From assembly GCF_030463565.1 (NCBI RefSeq), contig NC_134648.1:45694346-45758345 (forward strand): a DNA stretch of 64,000 nucleotides, written 5' to 3'. The notes under the pieces are model-generated. The model saw nothing but the letters and a program-made list of their open reading frames with translations, was not told the origin of the DNA and did not search any database. This DNA is from Pelecanus crispus (lineage: Eukaryota; Chordata; Aves; Pelecaniformes; Pelecanidae). Positions 54,801 through 62,758 of this stretch are shown here, piece after piece (position 1 is the first letter of the stretch; each line of letters starts with the position of its first letter). The position numbers were made by a program, and so were the translations under genes.

Positions 54801-55208
54801 GATGCGGTCGGCTCTGACAGGAGTTGCCCCGCTCCCGCGGGCAGGCGTGAACAACCCCCAGGCGCGAGGCCGTTCCCTCGTTTGTGGCAGGCTTCTTTTC
54901 TCTCGGGCGCCGAACTTTATCCCTGGAGCCCAGAAGGGCCCCGCAGGCCGGAGAGAAGCAGGAGCACGCCCTGCCCGGGCCCTGAGGCGAGGCGAGGCGA
55001 GGCGAGCCGGGCGTGGTGCGGGGCCCGCGGCGCCCGGGCCAGCCCTGCCCCGGGCCTCCCCCTCCACCCGCCCCGCACTCACCTGCCCCGCCAGCCCGGC
55101 CAGGGAGCGCAGGGCGCTGCTCGCCACCTCCGACGCCGCAGGGTCGGCGCCCATCTCCGGAGCGTGGCCGCCGGGCTGGAGCGGGCTGGGTGCCGCCGCC
55201 GCCGCCAT
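39754..55208 (-). CDS. MBIP: MBIP, MAP3K12-binding inhibitory protein 1 (ATAC complex subunit), nine coding exons
   Basis: Coding exons in transcript order: 55208-55083, 50692-50573, 48840-48619, 48516-48420, 46945-46880, 45182-45030, 42514-42417, 41079-41041 and 39864-39754. They total 1032 nt, giving 343 residues plus TAA; human MBIP is about 344. I identified it from conserved stretches such as VVNTYGPQTR, AVEERLQNIEAHLRLQTG, FDPEVVQIKAGKAE and FCNVIDCNQENSCARTD. Every intron is GT-AG and every phase joins. Residues 157-188 hold the basic IDRRISAFIERKQAEI helix, about 243-286 and 308-343 look like coiled coil (the leucine-zipper regions of the family), and KRRK at 299-302 is a candidate nuclear localisation signal. 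Known of the family: it binds and inhibits MAP3K12/DLK, dampening JNK signalling, and is a nuclear subunit of the ATAC acetyltransferase complex. The first 42 residues are Ala/Pro-rich and unlike mammalian MBIP. The ATG has G at -3 and G at +4. Confidence 0.97.
40340..40610 (-). mobile_element. Degenerate CR1-like LINE fragment in MBIP intron 8
   Basis: Several words match the antisense of the CR1 3' coding region, in the right order: a CAGTGTTCCAGCTACGGTCT block near 40430 and AGGTCTTTCTGCAA near 40575. Between them the sequence is too diverged to translate. It would be an old insertion with its sense strand on minus, the same as MBIP. Boundaries are approximate. Confidence 0.35.
41041..41079 (-). 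CDS. MBIP: MBIP coding exon 8, 39-nt micro-exon (residues 295-307)
   Basis: This very short exon encodes SCSGKRRKVQPPH, which includes the basic KRRK cluster proposed as the nuclear localisation signal. The acceptor is CTTTAG|AGC and the donor CAC|GTAAGT. It is phase 0 at both ends, so skipping it would remove 13 residues and the basic cluster without shifting the frame. Confidence 0.95.
42417..42514 (-). CDS. MBIP: MBIP coding exon 7 (residues 262-294)
   Basis: The exon is 98 nt and encodes GPVPRDIYQRIKKLEDKILE and then LEGLSPEYFQSV, which continues the coiled coil. There are two overlapping GT dinucleotides at the donor (TCTGTAGTAAGA). The second, GTA|GTAAGA, matches consensus and keeps the conserved Val, so the exon ends at 42417. 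Use of the first would delete that Val codon and keep the frame. Confidence 0.96.
43055..43171. repeat. A/C-rich strand-asymmetric simple sequence in MBIP intron 6
   Basis: About 115 bases on the plus strand are made almost only of A and C, in irregular CCAAA/CAAAA/CACAAA units. In the MBIP transcript it would read as G/U-rich. Similar shorter blocks occur at 4538-4578, 21128-21214, 25995-26036 and 40656-40691. Confidence 0.8.
45030..45182 (-). CDS. MBIP: MBIP coding exon 6 (residues 211-261)
   Basis: The exon is 153 nt. It encodes SRVVNTYGPQTR, a variable stretch rich in Ser, His and Ala, and then DCGNQAVEERLQNIEAHLRLQT, the start of the first coiled-coil region. The acceptor is CCTAG|TT and the donor ACAG|GTTTGT, leaving one base of a split Gly codon. 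Confidence 0.97.
46880..46945 (-). CDS. MBIP: MBIP coding exon 5 (residues 189-210)
   Basis: The exon is 66 nt and completes the split Glu, then encodes NSCARTDAIFTPYPGFKSHIK, which is strongly conserved. The acceptor is TTTAG|AA and the donor AAGG|GTAAGC, leaving one base of a split Val codon. Confidence 0.96.
48420..48516 (-). CDS. MBIP: MBIP coding exon 4 (residues 157-188 plus one base)
   Basis: The exon is 97 nt and encodes a basic, probably helical IDRRISAFIERKQAEINENN segment followed by VREFCNVIDCNQ, almost identical to mammalian MBIP. The acceptor is TGCAG|ATT and the donor CAAG|GTAAC, leaving one base of a split Glu codon. The intron before it (48517-48618) is only 102 bp. Confidence 0.97.
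48619..48840 (-). CDS. MBIP: MBIP coding exon 3 (residues 83-156)
   Basis: The exon is 222 nt, phase 0 at both ends. It begins PLLEKLQSLIKEEN and ends FDPEVVQIKAGKAE. Both ends are conserved with mammals, while the acidic middle (about residues 98-140) is a variable linker. The acceptor is TTCAG|CCT and the donor GAA|GTAAGT. Confidence 0.96.
50573..50692 (-). CDS. MBIP: MBIP coding exon 2 (residues 43-82)
   Basis: The exon is 120 nt, phase 0 at both ends. It encodes a well-conserved segment containing DDIVKVVIDWSKLQS and QPALLFSALQQHIL. The acceptor is TTGAAG|CTT and the donor CAG|GTAAAT. The acceptor is weak: its polypyrimidine tract is short (about TTTTGCCCTCTTG). The close match to human MBIP leaves little doubt about the boundaries. 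Confidence 0.95.
50693..55082 (-). other. MBIP: MBIP intron 1
   Basis: This is the largest intron, about 4.4 kb. Apart from the CpG-island end near exon 1 it is AT-rich, with a short A-rich run at 51790-51820. I see no exon-like conserved peptide and no recognisable transposon. Confidence 0.8.
54985..55004. repeat. (AGGCG)4 pentamer microsatellite in the first intron
   Basis: Four perfect AGGCG units lie about 80 bp inside MBIP intron 1, within the CpG island. Confidence 0.9.
55083..55208 (-). CDS. MBIP: MBIP coding exon 1 (residues 1-42)
   Basis: The exon starts with MAAAAAPSP and ends in RSLAGLAGQ at a strong donor (CAG|GTGAGT), phase 0. The match to mammals is weak except at the end, where the Leu/Gly/Gln pattern resembles human RSLHTLVGQ. 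The ATG lies in a good context (GTGTCATGG) inside the CpG island. The open frame continues upstream without a stop, but this ATG gives the expected protein length. A second in-frame Met at residue 19 is an alternative start. Confidence 0.85.
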
Positions 55209-55254
55209 GACACCGGGCCGAGCCGCGGCCGCCGGCAACGTCCGCGCCGTCGCT

Positions 55255-55335
55255 CCGCGATGACGAACGCTCGGGTGGCCGTGCCCGCCAGCCCCGCCTC
55301 CGCGGGCTGATGGACAGGCACGGCAGCCAATCGCG
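55255..55335 (-). promoter_or_regulatory. MBIP: Proximal promoter motifs: CCAAT box, GC box, TGACG half-site
   Basis: CCAAT lies on the plus strand at 55327-55331, which is ATTGG in the MBIP orientation, about 120 bp upstream of the ATG; NF-Y sites work in either orientation. CCCCGCC, the complement of an Sp1-type GC box, is at 55292-55298. TGACG at 55261-55265 is a CREB/ATF half-site. No TATA box is seen. The motifs are visible; their use is inference. Confidence 0.45.
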
Positions 55336-55560
55336 GGCTGCGCTCTCGAGGCCGGGGCTGGGTGCGGGGAGCGGCTCGCGCCGCGGGTCGCCTGCTTCCA
55401 GTGGCGGGCCGCTGCGCGCGACCGCGCTGTGGGGGAGCAGGTTCCTGCGGGGCCTGGGCGCCCTCCCGGCGGCGGGCGGCTGCTGGGCTGTGGCAGCACG
55501 GCCCGGGGCGGGGAGGCAACCTCAGGCCTGGCTGTCCCGGCCAGGCTCTGCCCGTCCTCC

Positions 55561-57667
55561 TCTGGCCCCCTGGGTTTCCGTGCTGTGGTGCGCGGAGGAC
55601 CCTCTCCTGCAGCACCTGTCTCTCCAGCCGTGAGCAGGCCTGTTTCCCAAGCCTGAGAAAACATCTTAGATTTTGCTCGTTTCTCAGACCTCTCTGGGAC
55701 CCTGAAGCTTTTCTCGGCTCGGGTCCATTGCAGCTAGCAGGTAAAAGGGCCACCTCAGTAGTCACAGAGACACAGTGTGTTGGCCCGGGGGTGTAGGCCT
55801 GCCTCTGTGCTGCTTTGGCACCTGTGGTACCACCAGGTTTGAACCCTGGACTGCAGCAGCTCCTGTGGGGCGTCCTCTCCCTGCGAGGTCACTCTGCGCC
55901 CTCACCCTTTTCTTTGCCTCCTGGCTCCTTCCTGTCCTTCAGCAGCCTCCACAGAGCTGTCAGCATGGGCGCACGCAGGCATGCTTATAGGAGTACCTCC
56001 ACTGAGTGCTCATTCATGGAGGGAAAGAAAACATGTATTAATATGGAAGTATATCAGGTTACTGGACTCCTTTCACTGTGCTTTTCTGGTTATACCTTCA
56101 CTTTCTTACATTCATACATGCTTCTCTTCAAAGCCTTGACTCTTCTGGTTACAGCAAGGTTGTTTTTTCATCAAGGAGCAAGTTTGTCAGGGTACTCTGA
56201 TTATGGGGCTTGCAAGACTGTATTTCCTCTAAGGCAATCTACTTGATTTCTTTCCTAGGACAGTTTTCTACCCAATGTTTCCTTTGGTACCCTTATTTTG
56301 ATCTTTTAACCTTCTCACATATTCCTCTTCCCCCCTGCCACACGCACACGCTATTTTTTATTCCATTGGGAAATGGTGAGTGGTAAAGCATTCTTAAAAA
56401 TGTTAGAAAGGCAGATTAATTTCTTTGACTGCTATTTTGGGGGATATTTTAAAGGCATTCCTCTCTAAAGTATCCAAATAAAACTTACCTTACTTTAGTG
56501 AAAATAAATCCCACCAAACTGAAGACACAGTATTCGGTGTCTCCATTCAGCAACCAACTTAAATATTTGAGAAGACTTAAGCAGAGAAAGTCCTGCGTAG
56601 TTCCAGAGGAAGATTAGTTCCAAAAAGGACTCCAGTGCTAATGATTACAAATATATTTGATGGAGAGCTGCGTTTCACAAGAATATTTTATATAAGGTGA
56701 GCTAGATGGTAATTGGCTGGCTTCAGAAGATGAGAACCACTCACTGGATCCAGAAAAGCATTCTGCAAAATATGTTCCTGATTTGGAGGCTCTGAAATGT
56801 AGAGAAATTTACTTAAGTTCCTGCAAAGATACTGTTTTTGCCAAATGACATCTTGAACACATACACAGAACATGGTAGTCAGTTATGAATGGTAAGAAAG
56901 ATTGTGAAATTTTATTTTCTAGTTCTGTCCAACAGTGCTAATTCCAGCTCGTGGTCAAGGACTCGCTGCGTCAGCCTGCCCTGCCTCTTGCAGTTTTATC
57001 TCTGGACAGGCAGCTGAAGCAACTCTGCAAAACGTAATCACCTCATTTGTATCAAACCATGAAGCTTTCAAGAGTAAAGGAAAATACAATCTCCGTTCCC
57101 CTTCCCTCACCAGCACTATAACACTGAATAAACATGGAAGTAATTTTCTGGCCAGAACAGAATATGGAGCACAGATGTAACCCCCTGGCATTGACTGTTG
57201 CTTCTCAGTGTCAGAGGAGGCAATTTGCTCTGACTGAATCTCCAATGGCCTGCAAAGGTAGATCAAGTACAGACATTTGAACCAAGTTTTACCTTCAAGT
57301 GATGAATGCTCAGCTACCTGATAAATTCCACTTCTTGGAATGATGGAGGAGGTATGTGCCTACTTTAACAATGGCTAGACGTAGCTTTATTAGTTGAGAG
57401 ACCCGAGATCTTTCCTCTGTTTGTGGGGATGTTAGCTTTACCTATAGCAAGAGATTGTTTTGGGGTACGAAACGTTTCAAATTAAAAAGAGATAAGCACA
57501 TAAAAGTCAGAAAGATACTGGAGGTTATGCTGTCATATACATGGAAATATAAGGGACAATGAATGAACATGGAGGGTATCAAGAGAGGGTGGATGTGATG
57601 TACCATTATTTATTCAGTGATCATTACAAGAAAAGTAGGCAAAAGACCATGAAGTAGTCTGTAGAGT
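55561..57667. other. Intergenic flank upstream of the MBIP promoter
   Basis: GC content falls off quickly after 55560. The plus-strand frames at 55362-56246 are open because of base composition and show no known domain. No divergent partner gene is supported. Confidence 0.6.
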
Positions 57668-57768
57668 CCATAGAATCATAGAATCGTTTAGGTTGGAAAA
57701 GACCTCTAAGATCATCCAGTCCAACCATTAACCTAACACTACCAAGTCCACCACTAAACCAATTAAGG
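57668..57768 (-). mobile_element. CR1 LINE, short 5'-truncated 3' end
   Basis: The plus strand begins with the complement of the CR1 tail (ATTCTATG-type units) and continues with the usual GGTTGGAAAAGACCTCTAAG block, so the sense strand is minus. Only about 100 bp of the 3' end is present. The heptamer GTAGAGT at 57661-57667 recurs at 57769-57775, directly at both edges, like a target-site duplication. Confidence 0.9.
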
Positions 57769-57835
57769 GTAGAGTAATAATTTCATGTTTCCTGGCTTGG
57801 TGGCTGGATTATTTTTTAATGAAGGTAAAAACTAG

Positions 57836-59043
57836 GAATCACTAAGGTTGGAAAGGACCTCTAAGATCATCGGTCCAACCATCAACCCAACACCACCATG
57901 TCCACTAAACCATGTCCCAAAGTGCCACGTCTACCCATTTTTTTAATACCTCCAGGGATGGTGACTCCACCACCTCTCTGGGCAGCCTGTTTCAGTGTGC
58001 TTGACTACTCTTTCCATGAAATTTTTCCTAATATCCAATCTAAACCTCCCCTGACGCAGCTTGAGCCCATTTCCTCTTTTCCTGTCGCTAACTACATGGG
58101 AGAAGAGACCAACACCCACCTCACTACAACCTCCTTTCAGGTAGTTGTAGTGAGCAATAAGGTCTCCCCTCAGCCTCCTCTTCTCTAGGCTAAACAATCG
58201 CAGTTCCCCCAGCCACTCCTCATAAGGCCTGTGCTCCAGACCCTTCACCAGCTTCATTGCCCTTCTCTTGACATGCTCCAGCACCTCAATGTCCTTCTTG
58301 TATTGAGGCCCAAAACTGGACACAGTATTCCAGGTGCAGCCTCACCAGCACCGAGTACAGGGGAACAATCACCTCCCTGCTCCTGCTGGCCACACTATTC
58401 CTGATACAAGCCAGGATGCTGTTGGCCTTCTTGGCCACCTGGGCACACTGCCGGCTCATGTTCAGCCGGCTGTCAACCAGCACCCCCAGGGCCTTTTCGG
58501 CCAGGCAGCTTTCCAGCCACTCTTCCCCAAGCCTGTAGCATTGCATGGGGTTGTTGTGACCAAAGTGCAGGACCCGGCACTTGGTCTTGTTAAACCTCAT
58601 ACAGTTGGCCTTGGCCCATCGATCCAGCCTGTCCAGGTCCCTCTGCAGGGCCACCCTACCCTCAAGCAGATCAACACTCCCACCCAGTTTGGTGTTATCT
58701 GCAGACTTACTGAGGGCGCACTCAAATCCGCTCATCCAGATCGTTGATAAAGATATTAAACAAGACTGGCCCCAAAACTGAGCCCTGGGGAATACCACTT
58801 GTGACCAGTCACCAACTGGATTTAACTCCATTCACCACAACTCTCTGGGCTCAGCCACCCAGCCAGTTTTTTACCCAGTGAAGACTATGCCTGTCCAAGC
58901 CATGAGCTCCCAGCTTCCCTAGGAGAATGCTGTGGGAGACGGTATCAAAGGCTTTACTGAAGTCCAGGTAGGTGACATCCACAGCCTTTCCCTCATCCAC
59001 TAGGCGGGTCACCAGGTCATAGAAGTTGTTGATGTCCACCCAT
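57836..59043 (-). mobile_element. CR1 LINE, 5'-truncated copy with decayed reverse transcriptase
   Basis: About 1.2 kb in antisense orientation. It holds the C-terminal part of CR1 ORF2 and the 3' untranslated end. Recognisable in order on the minus strand are LDFSKAFDTVSH (reverse-transcriptase motif A, near 58970-58935), PQGSVLGP (motif B, near 58790), the motif C region near 58705, and [17 protein letters not shown] (near 58160). It is a dead copy: the coding region is spread over different frames, has in-frame TGA codons near 58810 and 58735, and motif C reads SADN in place of FADD. It lacks everything upstream of motif A, as expected from incomplete reverse transcription. Confidence 0.95.
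57943..59039 (-). pseudogene. Broken CR1 ORF2 (reverse transcriptase C-terminal part)
   Basis: Three open segments in different frames cover it: 59039-58851 (motif A region), the segment from about 58735 to 58290 (motif C and downstream, with [15 protein letters not shown] and [18 protein letters not shown]), and about 58323-57960 (C-terminal end with [20 protein letters not shown]). At least two frameshifts and two stops separate them. The lost second Asp of the catalytic pair means that even an intact frame would not encode an active polymerase. Confidence 0.9.
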
Positions 59044-59044
59044 T

Positions 59045-62000
59045 ATTTACTAAGAATAGATGGGATCTTGGCCTTCTTCCTGATGATGGCAAATGTCTTC
59101 TCTTAGAGAAATGGTAATGATTCCTATTGGTAAAGAGGGCACAGATTTTCTTCCTACTTTTCAGTATCTCAGAAGGCCTTGATCCGTGTTGCAGCTGCTG
59201 TCTGAATAAATTTGGTATCACCTGAAATTTCACAGATTAAATTATGTAATGCATTATGCAAGCACGAACAGACCAGAAATAATCCAAAGAGATTTAAGAG
59301 ATTAGAAAAATGAGAGCGTGTGAGAAAATGAGAACATAGAGAAAATGAGAACATGAGAACAAAGGGGGAAAAATATGTGCAAATACAGATAAGACAAACT
59401 GTGTTAAACATTCATATCTAATGGAAGACACAGACCAGAGCAGAATGGTTCCAAAAGATGATTATATGCTCACTGCATGTAGTGCACAGTACAAATGAAT
59501 ACACTTGCAATCGCCTCTGGCAGTGAAGCTGGCCACAGTAGATCCAGGCCTCCCATAAAGACAGAGGAAATTACATGGCATGCTCACTAAAGCTGGTGAA
59601 ACAATAAAATATTGGAAGCTCTCATTGCTGGAAAGATACTGGTAATTTGGAGGGAATTTGTAGAAAACTGGCAAGAAGTGGATTGCCGGAGATAGAGACA
59701 CTAGTTTAGGAAGAGGGATCAGAAGATTTAAATATGTGTAACTTGGCAGTAACGGCCATTTTCAGATATTTTAATGATGTGACTACCAACGGAGAGAATA
59801 ATCTGGAACTGCTTTCAACATTCAGGGATAGAGTTATCATGGTAAGATTAAATCCTCTGCAGCTTTTTTTTCCTGAAATGGATCTCTGAGGTGTAAAAAA
59901 TCCTCTCCCCCCAAAACCACTTTGAAAAATATAAACACAAAACCACTAAGTATTTTGATAGCAAATATAGTTGTTTGAGTGAAAATGATTTTGAAATGAA
60001 GAGTATTATCTTTTGGTTTTGGACTATTGCTCCTTTGTATTTGGTTCGTAAAATGATAAAGATGTGCACCTCTTTTCAAATCTAGGTGCCTTTAAGCACT
60101 TTAAAATCACAGTAAACTTTAATAAATTGACACAACTCATGTTTGCTGGTCACCACTGTCATATTACTAGGACTATTTCTTCTGCTGAATATTGCATTAA
60201 CATAATTTCTGAACTTAAACTTTAATTTTGTCCCTAACTAACACCTAGAGAAAGGTGGGTACTTTGCAGAATGTACCAGTGGTTGAGGTTCGTTGTGCTG
60301 AAGAATGAAGTGCTGAGCTAAGGAGCCTGTGTAATGTATAAGCAGATTTTTCTCCTGAATTGAAAAGCTCATGCTGTGTACTTCTGCTTATGTTAGCTGT
60401 AGCACATGGAAAGGCAAAAGAGACAACACTTTAGAAAAAAATTTAAACTGAAATCATTTGGAGCTTCAAAGATAAAAAAAATATCCTGAATTCTGGCCAG
60501 AGCCCTGGGCAAGTGGTGCAGCTTGGCACTGACTGCTGTAAATATCGTTTTCCTTAATATTCAGATTATTAGTGCTGCTCTAAATTATCTCAGGTTATAA
60601 ATAGAAAATTGATAGTATCCTACCCATTGGATTAAAACAGAATAAGACATAACAAAGTTCCCTCCAGAATAAAAGTTTTTGTTTATTTTTCCAAGCATTA
60701 ACTTCAGAAGAAGAGCACTTCTGTTGCTACCTGGGTATCCAGGAAAAGGCATCACTCCAACCAAGGTTATGGGTCCTGGTTCAACAGGATGCTTAAGCTC
60801 GTGCCTAATTTGAAGTACTACCCCAGCTGAAAAAACTCAGCCTGCTTCCCTAAAATGTAGCCATATGCTTATTAACTTCATCAAATAAAGGCTCTAAATT
60901 GCAAATCTAATCATCCAATAGGAGCAGCAGGCCTTCAAAGCAAATGTCTTTGCTGACCTTTTGGTGTTTCTCTCACTCTACTAAAATTTAAAAAGCCACA
61001 TTCAGACAGAATTGGAATGGGGTTTGTATGAAATGTCCTGTGGAAAATACAGCTGTGATGTATTTGCATTAAAAGAGCAAAACCCAGTATATTAATACCC
61101 TGCAGTAATTTTATCATTCCTATCAAAATGCAAAATCTTCATGAGGCTGTTACCACTTTCTGTTTAGTGTCCTTACCCTGGCGTGCACATAGACCCATGG
61201 CCCTTCTTACCTGAATCCAGCAATTTTTTACCCTTGACATTTTCTAATACTGCTTTATGCTTTGCTTTACTTTACTCATTATTGTTCATGTCTTTGTTTA
61301 GTAATTTTACACAATACTTATGTTTTATCTTCCTGCCTGCCCTCTCTTTCTGGCTGCCATCTGCAAATATGATTAGCATCCTCTACACAAAATTCTTCAG
61401 TTCAGTTGTACAATTTGGGATCAAGAACTGACCTCTGTAAGACCCAGCTCAACAGCTCTTCTTAGAAGTCAGTGAACTATTATTATAATTATTCTGTGTT
61501 CACAAATTTCAGACTTCTATAGTTACTTTGTAAGGTTTGATTATAAACCTTTCTATAATTTCATTTTGAGACTATCACATGAAAATGTACAAGGTGTCTT
61601 GCAGAGTAGGTGTCTGCGCTCACAGTGTTTCCCTTGTCTGTAAACTGTCAGTAAATTGACACAAGCATTGTGAAATTAAGCACTCATACCTGAAGATAGT
61701 CTAAAAACTAATAATTTTCCACTGCATTAATATGTACATGCTGCACATATCATATATTTAACTCAGGTTTAATGGGATACTTGAAAATCTATATTTAACA
61801 GGGAAACAGGAATATAGCACATTTACTTCAGAGAAACTTTAACTTTTGGGATTCCTTGATTGCTGAGTGCTTGATTTTAAAAGCTGTAGCTTGCATCTTT
61901 ATTAGTATAATTTGACTATTATTTTAAAAGAAATAATAGTGATGGATGCTTAAGAATATTTAAAATAGGGTTCTTCAGCTGTGCTATGTACAAGCTTTTC

Positions 62001-62624
62001 ACACAGCTTAGCTGGGAGCCAAGTCCTTTTCTAAAAGTATGGTCTTCCTAGCCTTTTCTGTGGAACTGTTAAGTTGCTCAAACTTAAATTTACCTCCACC
62101 TTCAGCAGTTTAGCTTATAAATTTGTATACCCCAGTGGCTGGACAGTTATCATCTAATAGACCACATCTGTCATTATTGGTCTGATCAATCATTCAGTAT
62201 CCTAGCAGGCTCCTCCCTTGACTTCAGGAACCAGATCCAGATCTGCTTTAGATACGAGATTCATGGACTGATAGTTGAAATTAGGGACCTATATTATGTA
62301 GTTGAGTTGAGCCTGTCAAAATAGCCTTAAGGGGTTAATATATCCATATTACAATATAAGATAGGCACCTAAATCCTTTAAGCTCCTCTGGATATATCAC
62401 TCTGTGTTCATACCACCTGCAGTATTCTTCAACTTCCAGATCTGTACAAGTAAATACATAATGCCCTTTTTTGATATAAAGTTACTATGAAGTTATTTGA
62501 ATGATCCCCATTGTATTATAGTAAACGGACAAAACAAAAGATCACACTCATCTTTACACTGTCAGTATTTTTCTAATGCAGAAGAGGCATTTGTTAATAG
62601 GGAATATGGAGTCTTTGACATTTT
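59045..62624. other. Intergenic, nothing recognised apart from a short tandem repeat
   Basis: AT-rich sequence between the CR1 copy and the fossil palindrome. No frame has family motifs. The 17-bp duplication at 59322-59354 is the only structure. Confidence 0.65.
59322..59354. repeat. 17-bp period tandem duplication
   Basis: GAGAAAATGAGAACAT occurs at 59322-59337 and again at 59339-59354, in a purine-rich stretch. Confidence 0.9.
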
Positions 62625-62758
62625 GGGTCCCAATCCTTCAGTGAAGCTAGTCATGCACCTGCTTACTTTGTGCACAAATCATTCTAATGAATTCTAAAGG
62701 ACTATTCATGTGCATAAAGCTAAGCCTGTGTGTAAAAGCCTTTGCAAGACTGGGCCTA
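62625..62758. repeat. Fossil palindromic interspersed repeat
   Basis: The left arm (62625-62686, starting TCCCAATCCTTCAGTGAAG) is an imperfect inverted copy of the right arm (62692-62758, ending TTTGCAAGACTGGGCC), with a small centre. From memory, a hairpin-like repeat of this pattern (arms ending in a CCCGATCCTGCA-type word and alternating GTGCGTAA words) recurs in turtles, crocodilians and birds. I do not know its formal family name. Confidence 0.5.

Larger units (their letters stand above)
54750..55560. promoter_or_regulatory. MBIP: CpG island over the MBIP promoter and exon 1
   Basis: This is the only strongly GC- and CpG-rich block in an otherwise AT-rich window. It covers exon 1, the start of intron 1 and about 350 bp upstream of the ATG. 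That fits a TATA-less housekeeping promoter, as expected for a general chromatin-complex subunit. The long open frames here on both strands are a by-product of high GC with few stop codons. Confidence 0.85.

Noticed and set aside
54696..55765. Long open frames on both strands in the GC-rich block (up to 322 residues)
   Set aside because: They arise from few stop codons in a CpG island. Only the 126 nt from 55208 to 55083 belong to MBIP exon 1.
55310..56246. A possible divergent gene sharing the MBIP promoter
   Set aside because: The frames lack domains and the coding-like appearance ends with the CpG island.
58334..58747. A 137-residue plus-strand frame
   Set aside because: It is the complement of the CR1 reverse-transcriptase region and not a gene.
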